Assembly: GCF_013034685.1 (NCBI RefSeq)
Contig: NZ_WQGO01000001.1
Coordinates: forward strand, 558,001-622,000
Source: Ruegeria lacuscaerulensis
GTDB taxonomy: Bacteria > Pseudomonadota > Alphaproteobacteria > Rhodobacterales > Rhodobacteraceae
Direction of reading: 5' to 3'
DNA length: 64,000 nucleotides
The first letter of the stretch is position 1, and each line of letters opens with the position of its first letter. This document shows positions 25,725-34,164 of the stretch, one piece after another. Made by a program: the position numbers and the translations under genes. The notes beneath the pieces were generated by a model, which worked only from the letters and a program-made list of their open reading frames with translations, was not told the DNA's origin and made no database searches.

Positions 25725-27320
25725 ATGGAAGTGGATTATGCGGTTGTCGGGGCGGGGTCTTCTGGCTGTGTCATTGCCAACCGCCTAAGCGCTGATCCCA
25801 ACACCAAAGTCGCCCTGCTTGAAGCGGGCGGGCCAGATACGAACCCGTGGATTCACATCCCTGTTGGGTATTTCAAAACCATGCACAACCCGGCGGTCGA
25901 CTGGTGCTACCGCACCGAACCCGACCCAGGGTTGAACGGTCGTTCCATCGACTGGCCGCGCGGCAAAGTACTGGGTGGATCATCCTCGCTAAACGGTCTC
26001 CTTTATGTACGCGGACAAAAAGAGGACTACGACCGCTGGCGCCAAATGGGCAATTTCGGCTGGGGATGGGAAGATTTGCTGCCCCTATTCAAACGCAGCG
26101 AAGATCAGGAACGCGGCAAGGATGCTTTTCACGGCACAGGCGGCCCGCTGTCAGTATCGAATATGCGTATACAACGTCCGATCTGCGACGCCTGGGTCGC
26201 CGCTGCGCAATCCGCGGGCTATCCGTTCAACCCGGACTACAACGGTGCGGAACAAGAAGGCGTCGGGTATTTTCAATTGACGACGCGCAACGGTCGCAGG
26301 TGCAGCGCTGCGGTGGCTTATCTCAAGCCGGTCCGCGACCGCACCAATCTGAATATCATCACCCACGCTATGGTGTCGCACGTCACATTTAACGGCAAAA
26401 AAGCGACCGGACTGGAATATCGCGACCGATCTGGAGCTGTGCAGAAAATCACCGTTCGTCGCGAGATCATTCTGTCCGGCGGAGCAATCAACTCGCCGCA
26501 GATATTGATGCTATCGGGCATTGGTGATCCCGATCACTTGAAGGATAACGGGATTGAGCCGATCCACGCGTTGCCTCGCGTTGGCAAAGGTTTGCAGGAT
26601 CACCTGCAGGCGCGACTTGTATTCAAATGCAACGAGCCCACGCTGAATGACGAAGTGCGTAGCCTGTTCAATCAGGCCCGGATTGCGCTAAAATATGCGT
26701 TGTTCCGCGCAGGTCCCATGACCATGGCCGCTAGCCTTGCCACCGGGTTTCTGAAAACGCGCCCTGAAGTGCAAACGCCCGATATCCAGTTCCACGTCCA
26801 GCCGTGGTCGGCGGACAGTCCTGGCGAGGGGGTACACCCGTTTTCTGCCTTTACCATGTCGGTTTGCCAATTGCGCCCGGAAAGCCGAGGCGAGCTGCGC
26901 TTAAATGGGCCCGATCCATCTGAATATGTCAAAATCTTCCCGAATTACCTGTCTACGGAAACCGACTGCCGGACGATCGTGGACGGTGTGAACATCGCTC
27001 GAAGGATTGCACGACATAACCCATTAGCATCAAAAATTTCGGAAGAGTTCCGGCCTGACGCGCAGCTATCCTGCGATGATTACGAAGGCACACTGGACTG
27101 GGCACGGTCGAATTCTGTTTCGATTTACCATCCGACGGGCACTTGCGCGATGGGCGCGTCGGGCGATGCAGTCGTAGACCCCAAACTGAAAGTCAACGGA
27201 ATAGAAAATCTGCGGGTCGCTGATTGCTCGATCATGCCAGAAATCGTCAGCGGAAACACCAACGCACCTGCGATCATGATCGGTGAAAAGGCGAGCGATT
27301 TAATACTTGCGGATGCCTGA
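25725..27320 (+). CDS. GMC-family FAD oxidoreductase (choline-dehydrogenase-like)
   Basis: 531 residues. N-terminal FAD motif YAVVGAGSSGCVIANRLS and the ALLEAGG strand; GMC signature 1 around GKVLGGSSSLNGLLYVRG; signature 2 SGGAINSPQILMLSGIG; the catalytic histidine in YHPTGTCAMG and the second active residue, asparagine, in SGNTNAPAIMIGEK. It oxidises a primary alcohol to an aldehyde with FAD; soluble or membrane-peripheral. GGGAGGAG precedes the ATG. Paired with a divergent TRAP uptake system and an IclR regulator, so it likely starts degradation of the imported compound. Confidence 0.95.
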   Translation: MEVDYAVVGAGSSGCVIANRLSADPNTKVALLEAGGPDTNPWIHIPVGYFKTMHNPAVDWCYRTEPDPGLNGRSIDWPRGKVLGGSSSLNGLLYVRGQKEDYDRWRQMGNFGWGWEDLLPLFKRSEDQERGKDAFHGTGGPLSVSNMRIQRPICDAWVAAAQSAGYPFNPDYNGAEQEGVGYFQLTTRNGRRCSAAVAYLKPVRDRTNLNIITHAMVSHVTFNGKKATGLEYRDRSGAVQKITVRREIILSGGAINSPQILMLSGIGDPDHLKDNGIEPIHALPRVGKGLQDHLQARLVFKCNEPTLNDEVRSLFNQARIALKYALFRAGPMTMAASLATGFLKTRPEVQTPDIQFHVQPWSADSPGEGVHPFSAFTMSVCQLRPESRGELRLNGPDPSEYVKIFPNYLSTETDCRTIVDGVNIARRIARHNPLASKISEEFRPDAQLSCDDYEGTLDWARSNSVSIYHPTGTCAMGASGDAVVDPKLKVNGIENLRVADCSIMPEIVSGNTNAPAIMIGEKASDLILADA

Positions 27321-27773
27321 CCACTCGGCACGTGCGATCACTTCGGACAGGAGCACGGCGACAGCGGGCGGCCCCAACCGAAGCAACTTGGCTGCGCGTC
27401 TCAAAGATGTCCGACTAAAAAAGGGATGCACTCTAAAGGCTTTGGCCAATGCATTGGGTGTCGAACACCACACTATGATCAGCCAAATGGAACTTGGCAA
27501 TGTGGCAGTACCTTCGAACCTATGGGTAACACTTGCCGAACCTCTCAATTTGGATCGCTATATCTGGGTGCGTCTTTGAACCCAAGAATATCATCCCGAC
27601 ATGCATTGGTCGCTCTTGGCAACCTGAGCCGCCGGGAAGTAGCGAACTTCTTGGATGCCTTGCGCAAGGGGCAACTGAATGACTTGCTGAAACAGCAGAA
27701 CCAACAACCCAAACCAAAATCCACACCTGAAGACCTGACCTCTGCATGCCCAGCGCAAAGCGGATCGATTTGA
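27313..27773 (+). pseudogene. XRE-family regulator, frameshifted
   Basis: The first frame (to 27579) codes a Cro/C1-type helix-turn-helix: LAARLKDVRLKKGCTLKALA, NALGVEHHTMISQMELGNV, then SLWV-like NLWVTLAEPLNLDRY. The downstream frame, shifted, continues with what looks like the rest of the same protein (LVALGNLSRREVANFLDALRKGQL, to 27773). Joining them near 27565-27580 gives a single ~150-residue regulator of a known pattern, so a frameshift has broken it. The start overlaps the end of the GMC gene. Its place next to a decayed integrase suggests a relic of a mobile element. Confidence 0.65.
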
Positions 27774-27827
27774 CGTGTCCGAAGTTCGGATGCGCTGGAT
27801 CTTCTTGGTGTCTAAAGAAAGAGCCCA

Positions 27828-28867
27828 ATGAATATCTCCAAACACAAAGGCAGCTCGTACTACTACAAGTTCATGATCGGCGGGTAAGAGTACAAGGCCA
27901 GTACCAAGCGCAAAGACTAGGCTATTGCTAAACGCGTCATGCCGGTCGAATACAGCGAGGTCATGGCCATTCGCCAACATGGGGAGAAGCCGGAGAAAAC
28001 GCTCCGAGACGCCTGTGCGCTCACGGTGGCCAGTGTCCAAAGTCGGACCAAAGAAAGCTACCAATACAACATGAACAAAATGCTAGGGCTGACCAATTTC
28101 TTCCACGGCCACTGTTCGCTTGATCCGGACCGTCCTCTTTCTCCTTGGACCGGTGGCGACGTGGATCACCTAAGGATGGCACGTCGGGCAGAAGGTATGA
28201 CGGCAAACACGACTAGAGTCGAACTTCGCTTTCTCAAGCGAGTGAACAACTTTTGCAAAAAGAAGAACAAGGTGAACCCTGACCTGGATACTGAATTCGA
28301 CCGTGGCTTAGTGAAATGCCAAGTTTTTTCTGAAACCAAAGAAAATGCCATTCCCCAGTTTCCCAACGCCAAGGCATCTGAGGGAAACGCCGCATATCAG
28401 AAGGCGGCCGATCTGTTCGACTACCTAAAAAATAAAGGTTTAAGGCTGATTGAAGCCATTCTGGTCGAGTAAGCAGATATGATCTGGAAAACAGAGCAAC
28501 CAGCAACCGGGGCCACAAAACCAAGAAGTCCGTGTTAGTCCCAATCAGCGACCGGCTCTACGACGTTTTTTACAAGGCTCCCTGAGCAGCCAAAGCCTTT
28601 CGTCTCAATGGACCGGGCCGTCAAACACCAGCGGCAAGCCTAACGGACAACTAAGTTTCAAGTGCCTGTGTGTTGGCGGAGAAAGGAGCGGCAACAATTC
28701 ACTCCTGCAGGGATACCTATGCAACTCGGATGCTGAACAAAGGTACTCGACCTGAGGAAGTGTCTCATCTCTTAGGTCACTGGACGGTCACTCCGACACA
28801 AAAAAACGCCAAGTTCGCGAATCTGACCACGTCAGACAAAGCGCGCGAATTGCTAAACGCAGCCTAA
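27828..28867 (+). pseudogene. decayed tyrosine integrase
   Basis: Pieces of a phage-type integrase in order. MNISKHKGSSYYYKF starts at 27828, with in-frame stops at codons 20 and 31 of that frame. The main open stretch, 27939-28472, holds a core-binding-like domain (SRTKESYQYNMNKMLG). A short piece around 28475-28590 carries GHKTKKSVLVPISDRLYDVF in another frame. The last piece, 28670-28867, has catalytic box II (HSCRDTYATRML), LLGHW and TPTQKNAKFANL. The first catalytic-arginine box seems deleted, and the expected tyrosine in TQKYAKF is asparagine (AAC). It cannot be active. Confidence 0.85.
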
Positions 28868-29351
28868 GGCAAAACCGAAAGCGTCCCAAATTCCGCCCCA
28901 TTCTGAACTTACTGCACTGGGTCAAATCACCCTGATGGGTGTTAAGACTCAGTTTTTTAAGGAATTTTCTGGTGCCCCACACGGAATACACAAACCAAAG
29001 TAAATATATATTGTTAAAATATAAAACATAAACACATACCATACGATACCCCGAATAGTACCCCCAGTGGCAAAATTGCCTCGCCTGCACTTGCAGTGTA
29101 CTTGCGACGACGATTCACCATTTAGAAGTCAATTTTGACCTCGAACAAAGCTACGCCCTCAAAAAAAATAGTCGTTAGTATGACACGAGCTTTGGGATCA
29201 ATCTGGCAACGAGCCAGCTTTATAGGTTTGAACATTGAAGTATATAATCTGATCAATCGCAGATGCATGCTTTAGTGACCGCTGTGCGGACAAAGCAGTC
29301 ATTCGTAGAATCTCTAAAGACGAAGAAGCAAATGCGTGATAGCTCCAGATT
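28868..29351. other. intergenic, AT-rich, contains the proposed island boundary
   Basis: No supportable gene in about 480 bases. It contains the tRNA-Thr-like sequence at 28970-28985 and a very AT-rich run near 28995-29040 (ATATATATT and similar). The EamA transporter starts at its right edge. Confidence 0.6.
28970..28985. repeat. candidate distal attachment site (copy of tRNA-Thr 3' end)
   Basis: TGGTGCCCCACACGGA matches the tRNA-Thr 3' end at 58586-58602 (TGGTGCCCCCACACGGA) except for one missing C. Integrases that use tRNA genes leave such a direct repeat at the far end of the element. It follows the decayed integrase by about 100 bases. The single-base gap means the copy has changed since integration or the match is partly chance. 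Confidence 0.5.
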
Positions 29352-30278
29352 ATGGCCACGGCATCTGCGCGAAATCGAACGCCCATCCCTTACGCATTTG
29401 CGGGTATTGGTGTTCTTTTTGCATCAATCTGTTTCGGGCTGGTTCCCTACTTTAGCCGCAGCCTGACCGATCAGGGCGTTGCACCCTATGCGGTCGCATT
29501 CTACCGATACATTGTTGCGGCTCTTCTTCTGCTTCCTGTTCTCATCGGGCACCGAAAAGAATGGCGAGAGATCATTTGGGGTCTCTCCGCCGGAGCCGTA
29601 ATGGGGCTTGGTTGGATCGGATATGTAACGGCGCTGGAGAAGCTGCCCGCATCGACAGTGGGTGTGCTTTACATGACCTATCCGGTGTTCACCTTAGTTA
29701 TTGCTTGGGCTGTGTTTGGCGATGCACCCACGCGACGTGCCGTGTTGGCCGCTGGCCTGATTGTGGTGGCTGCTGTCATTGCTGGCTCGCCTGCGTCAGT
29801 GGCTGCGGAACATCTACCGACGCTGCTGCTATCCCTTACCGCCCCATTTGGGTTTGGCTTCGGAATCTGCGTCCTGGTACATAGGTTGTCACGGATTACG
29901 CCGTTGGCACGCATCGCGTCAGTTTCTCTGGGGTCTGTACTGGGCCTCGCACCGCTCATCCTGGGTGCTGAGGTTGGAGAGCTTCTCCCAAGGGAACAAT
30001 CCGATTGGCTTTTCATTGTTGGTATTGGTCTGGTTACTGCTTTCGTGCCCCAGCTTATCTACACGATATGCTCACCTGTCATTGGGGCTTCCCAAACGGC
30101 GGTCGTCGGAAGCATCGAATTGCCCACGATGTTTGCCGTGGGATATCTTGCCTTTGGCGAAGCCATCTCTTTACCTCAAGCTTTGGCATGTGCCTTAGTG
30201 CTGGGCGCAATCGCGATCACAAGAAGTAGAAAGACGCGCACCGTATCTACCGTGCTCGCAAAATCACCGAAGCGGTAG
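29352..30278 (+). CDS. EamA/DMT-family transporter
   Basis: 308 residues with ten predicted membrane helices arranged as two EamA repeats; the first begins FAGIGVLFASICFGLVPYFSR and contains LEKLPASTVGVLYMTYPVFTLVIAW, a hallmark near the end of the repeat. The second repeat is less sharp but has the matching SQTAVVGSIELPTMFAVGYLAFGE. Family members export metabolites, often amino acids or derivatives. The start ATG has only a weak upstream site. Isolated gene at the left end of the proposed island. Confidence 0.9.
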   Translation: MATASARNRTPIPYAFAGIGVLFASICFGLVPYFSRSLTDQGVAPYAVAFYRYIVAALLLLPVLIGHRKEWREIIWGLSAGAVMGLGWIGYVTALEKLPASTVGVLYMTYPVFTLVIAWAVFGDAPTRRAVLAAGLIVVAAVIAGSPASVAAEHLPTLLLSLTAPFGFGFGICVLVHRLSRITPLARIASVSLGSVLGLAPLILGAEVGELLPREQSDWLFIVGIGLVTAFVPQLIYTICSPVIGASQTAVVGSIELPTMFAVGYLAFGEAISLPQALACALVLGAIAITRSRKTRTVSTVLAKSPKR

Positions 30279-30392
30279 TACTGGGCTCAAGGAAGACGTT
30301 GGTCTAAATTTCGCGAACGACCACCATGCGGGGAAAACAAGCTTTGATTGAAGATTTTGAAGATTGCCGACTCTACGCGGTTGTGGCGAAAT

Positions 30393-30752
30393 TCAGATAC
30401 CTACAACTTGGTCCTTGAGGCTATATAGAATGTATAAGACCTCTTCTTGTTCCCGTTGGCCGACGTCGTTGGCCTTTAGGGCATTCATGGCGTCGTCCAG
30501 AACTGCGACAAACTCATCTCCGCTGATGTTCATGTGCCGATGCGTAGCAACCATATCCTTGCCCGTATAGATCTCAGGCCCGCCAGAACCAGTTATGAAG
30601 AAGTCTCCTGCCATTTGTTTGAGGTGCTCCATCTCAGTTCCCGCAAATCGTGCAGCGACAACTGGGTTTTTAGAGTGATTGTCCACCAGAACGTCGACTA
30701 TTCGCCGAATACCATCCGTTCCTCCCAGACGTTCATATAGCGTCTTTGACAT
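30393..30752 (-). CDS. truncated hemoglobin, group 1-like
   Basis: 119 residues, the normal size of a 2/2 globin. Starts MSKTLYERLGGTDGIRRIVD (typical LYERLGG helix), has a GxMAGDFFITGSGGPEIYTG mid-region, and the proximal histidine in THRHMNIS. It binds heme and would handle oxygen or nitric oxide in the cytosol. GGGG lies just before the ATG. Neighbour of an adenylate cyclase on the same strand but separated by about 270 bases. Presence in a cluster with an arginine deiminase operon fits low-oxygen or nitrosative stress (inference). Confidence 0.9.
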   Translation of the reverse strand: MSKTLYERLGGTDGIRRIVDVLVDNHSKNPVVAARFAGTEMEHLKQMAGDFFITGSGGPEIYTGKDMVATHRHMNISGDEFVAVLDDAMNALKANDVGQREQEEVLYILYSLKDQVVGI

Positions 30753-31022
30753 GGTGCCCCCGTGTCTGGCTCACCTCAAACCTCGATCTCTAGTGAATGC
30801 TAGCATGTCGCACCGATTGGCGCCAAATCTATAGCATTTAGGCGATTTTTTCATCGGAATCCATCACCAAATGCGATGTCTTTTTTGGGCTCATAACCGA
30901 CGAACGCCGTTACCTGAAGCAATGTCCGTTTTTTGGTTGGTCGGATTTGACCGGCCCATTTTGATTGTAAGCGCATCATTGGCCTGAGACCCATCAGGAT
31001 GGTTGTTTCATGCGCTGCAAAT

Positions 31023-33155
31023 TCATTTCTTCTCGAAACGGTAAACGCCATCCCAAGCGGCCGGTGGTTTAAACGCGAAACGGCTGCAACGTTCGATAAA
31101 GACATCTACAACAAGCTTGTTAGTTGCAATTTCTCGATGCGTCTGGAGGGCTTCTAATGCGTCGGCCCATTTTCCAGACTGATACAAGTCATAGCATACA
31201 CGCCATTCTTCGAGTTCGCGTTTCTTGGCTACGCTTGCCAGAAAGCCACTCTCATCATCTTTTTCCGCGATTAGTTCAAAGATACGACTAGGAAAACTAG
31301 TTCCGGCAGGCACAACATGGTCAACTTCGCGCAGCAGAAACATGCTCTCGACATGAACGGCCACATCTGACGACACGAGAACCCTTGTACCGTAAACTTT
31401 GTTCAACCCCTCCAGTCTGGAAGCAAAATTTACGGCAGCACCCAGTGCTGTGTATTGCAATCTCGAAAGAGACCCAACGTTGCCGACAACTACGCGACCT
31501 GTGTGTAGGCCGAAACGTGTTTGCAACGGACGCAACGGTAACGCGCCATTATCAGAATTGAGACTCGCCTCAGCCTGCAAACACGCCAAAGCTGCTCGGC
31601 AAGCGTGAACAGGGTGATCAGTATCATCGAGCGGAGCATTCCATAGAGCCATAATGGCATCTCCAATGTACTTATCCACTGTACCCTGATTACCAGATAT
31701 CTCTTTTTCCATTGCTTCGAAATACTCGGACAAAGCAGGCATCAGAACTTCTGGTTCAAGTCCCTCGGTCTGGCGCGTAAACCCTTTAAGGTCGGCGAAC
31801 ATCAGGGTTACGTCGCGCGACTCTCCCCCAACGCTAATTCTCTCTGCTTTTGAAAGGATAGAGCGCACCAGTTCCTTTGGTACGAACGCACCGAAACTCG
31901 ACAATCCAGCTTTCATACTTGCAATCGCTGTTTCGAGTTCGGCAACTTCCTGAATATTTGATTTCAGGTTCAAGTCCTCACTTAGTTCAAAGTTACTGAC
32001 TTTTCTTGCTTCAGCTGCCACGCGCACAAGATTTTTGCTCAACAGACGGGCGACAACAAAGGTAAATGCGACGGCCAGGGTCAAAGCAAGTACGCCGAAT
32101 TGCATAGCACGGGTCGTATTTCTTTTTATGTCTCCGATAAACTCATCTTCCGGCACTATAAGCCCGAGCGTAGGTTGGGCACCGAAGACTTCAGGGATTG
32201 GCATCACAGATGTGATATAGCTTCTTCCATCGGATTCTGGAGCTATGCGGAAAAAATCCTGCTGGCTTGCTCGCCATTCATCAATGACACTGTCAATAAT
32301 TTTGCTACTGCCTTCAATTGACCCATTCGTATTGGAACTCACGAAGCGCGGCTCTCCACCTTTGGATCGCGTGCTGGTGTACGAAAGTAGGCGACCTTCG
32401 CGATCTAGCATGAAAACCAAACCATGATCGCCAATCCTGATATCGTCTAGGATTTGCGAAAGTGCTGATATTGTTATGTCGAGCGCGACGACGCCAAGCA
32501 ATTTACCTTCGTTGTCGATTACGGTTTTTGAGAACGTTGCACCCAGACGTCCTGTGCTCTCAAACTGATAAAGCGGTGAAACATAAATACCGCTTTGCTC
32601 CAACGCCCCACGATACCAAGGGCGCGTTCGAGGATCGTAGACAGCCGTTCCACTACGAAATGGCGTGGGCAGCGAACTGCCATTGGACCAAAAGTAAGTT
32701 TCGACACGCTCGCCAGATTGATCGGTGATTATACGTTGGACGCGGTCTACTCCTTCCGGCACTGGCACAGCGGTTGGTCCAAAGGTTTTCCAGTGTTTTG
32801 GCAGGTTTATGTTTTGGAAAAAGTCGCCGGATTTTTCCTCTCCAAAATATAAACCATAATAGTGCTCATTACCCTGCATCTGCGAATAGAGCACTTCCAA
32901 ACCTGCACTTGAGCCAGCATACTCCGAAAACTTAGAAAGAAAGACGGACGCAGAAGATACGACATTTCCCGCTCCGCGTATTACGGTTAGCATCTCTTCG
33001 ACTGACTGATTTCTGGCCTCGGTCATCCGCTCATTCGCGGTACGAATGGCGAGTTCTTTGTTGCCAAAATAGAGAATGGCAACAAGCAATGTTGTTACGG
33101 CTAAGGTGAGGAACGTGAATAACGTCGCAACGCCGATATGAAGACGTACTTTCAT
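31023..33155 (-). CDS. membrane adenylate cyclase with Cache sensor domain
   Basis: 710 residues. One N-terminal helix (VATLFTFLTLAVTTLLVAILYF), a periplasmic sensor of about 300 residues resembling dCache (DPRTRPWYRGALEQSGIYVS, KTVIDNEGKLLGVVALDITISAL), a second helix, a HAMP-like linker (VAAEARKVSNFELSEDL) and a class III cyclase domain. The metal aspartates are in FADLKGFT and YIGDAIMALW, a lysine precedes the latter, and VNFASRLEGL supplies the transition-state Asn/Arg, so the site looks complete and adenylate-specific. It turns an outside ligand (perhaps an amino acid or organic acid) into cAMP. C-terminal ~60 residues are helical. Confidence 0.92.
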   Translation of the reverse strand: MKVRLHIGVATLFTFLTLAVTTLLVAILYFGNKELAIRTANERMTEARNQSVEEMLTVIRGAGNVVSSASVFLSKFSEYAGSSAGLEVLYSQMQGNEHYYGLYFGEEKSGDFFQNINLPKHWKTFGPTAVPVPEGVDRVQRIITDQSGERVETYFWSNGSSLPTPFRSGTAVYDPRTRPWYRGALEQSGIYVSPLYQFESTGRLGATFSKTVIDNEGKLLGVVALDITISALSQILDDIRIGDHGLVFMLDREGRLLSYTSTRSKGGEPRFVSSNTNGSIEGSSKIIDSVIDEWRASQQDFFRIAPESDGRSYITSVMPIPEVFGAQPTLGLIVPEDEFIGDIKRNTTRAMQFGVLALTLAVAFTFVVARLLSKNLVRVAAEARKVSNFELSEDLNLKSNIQEVAELETAIASMKAGLSSFGAFVPKELVRSILSKAERISVGGESRDVTLMFADLKGFTRQTEGLEPEVLMPALSEYFEAMEKEISGNQGTVDKYIGDAIMALWNAPLDDTDHPVHACRAALACLQAEASLNSDNGALPLRPLQTRFGLHTGRVVVGNVGSLSRLQYTALGAAVNFASRLEGLNKVYGTRVLVSSDVAVHVESMFLLREVDHVVPAGTSFPSRIFELIAEKDDESGFLASVAKKRELEEWRVCYDLYQSGKWADALEALQTHREIATNKLVVDVFIERCSRFAFKPPAAWDGVYRFEKK

Positions 33156-33258
33156 ACCCTCAATTAGTCAAAATGTAGTAATAGAAGTCCACCCACTCGT
33201 CGCCACACAAATGAGTATCTTGAGTGCATTTCCCCCTGAGGACAGAAAAGTATTGGCA

Positions 33259-33732
33259 CTATTGCTCTTCCTTGGCTTCTTCAGCGCTTTTGGTTCGCCC
33301 AAACCGAACACTAAAGGACGGCATATCGTGAACCAGCCAATAGGCGAGTGAACAAGCAATCACTAAAAGTGCCAAGCCGACCAAATCCAGTCCGCTAGTT
33401 TTTTCTGTATCGAGTATAATGACCTTCCGCGCGACGGCCATGAGCGCCGTCGCAACCACTATCTTCACATGGATTACATCGTCGCGAAGATAGATTGTGA
33501 TGTTTACGAATATTTCGATAGCGATTAGCACCGCCATGAAGGCGCCAAAAGTCGCTAATATTTCAGAGATTGTCAGGATGAAGACAGGCTGATTGATTAG
33601 TTTCTGATAAAGGGTCCAGGCCACATCCAAGACGCCAAGTAGTATAACCAGAACCATCATTACGGCCAGAATACGGACGGCGAACCGAATTACGACCTGA
33701 AGTTTTTCTACAAATGGATCCTTGTGTTCCAT
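33259..33732 (-). CDS. PsiE-family membrane protein
   Basis: 157 residues, four membrane helices (about 12-38, 50-75, 85-102 weak, 118-138) with the PsiE-type core LRDDVIHVKIVVATALMAVARKVIILD and the mid-protein ILATFGAFMAVLIAIEIFVNI. PsiE of E. coli is phosphate-starvation inducible; its function is not known. GAGGTGATAA stands before the ATG. Separate unit, 103 bases upstream (on the - strand) of the cyclase gene, so both may share a transcript. Confidence 0.85.
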   Translation of the reverse strand: MEHKDPFVEKLQVVIRFAVRILAVMMVLVILLGVLDVAWTLYQKLINQPVFILTISEILATFGAFMAVLIAIEIFVNITIYLRDDVIHVKIVVATALMAVARKVIILDTEKTSGLDLVGLALLVIACSLAYWLVHDMPSFSVRFGRTKSAEEAKEEQ

Positions 33733-34164
33733 TTATCACCTCCCCCTCTTTGCTACTTCAGGACGCCAAGCGGGCGTTCTCTGCGCCACCATCGCTTGCT
33801 CCCCAACGGAAATATCCTATGCTATCAGTGTTTCATTTCAGCCGAGCTTACCTCGACGATTTTCAGCGTCACTCTAGCGCCAAATGTCTTTTTTTCCCGC
33901 AGGACTGGCTCGCTAGCCCCGTTGAAAAAAATCCGAAATCCACACGGCCAACCACAAAAGAAACCTCGATCTGTTTATGGCGCGACTTGCAATCCGCAGA
34001 AGCCGATGACTATTCCTGAGTTCGCTTCAAAACGCGCCGCAAACTAATCCGAGAAGCCTAAAAGATTAAATCCCTCCGTCTACAAGTTTAGTAAGATCCT
34101 CCTTTCCAAGTAAAACACGTGACCACTATTTTTGGATTAGCCATTTTAACCACACTCATTCCGC
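33733..34164. other. intergenic, no gene seen
   Basis: About 430 bases between the PsiE-like gene and the P-type ATPase. Both frames that stay open here (about 100 codons) lack ribosome sites and protein-like composition. No repeat or hairpin of note. Confidence 0.6.

Noticed and set aside
30750-30767. GGTGCCCCC sequence before the globin gene as a third tRNA-Thr-like attachment site
   Set aside because: The match to the tRNA end stops after ten bases (it continues CGTGTC, not ACACGG), and it is part of the globin start region.
33714-34047. Two overlapping ~100-codon frames upstream of the P-type ATPase end
   Set aside because: Both start inside or beside the PsiE-like gene, have no ribosome site and unusual composition.
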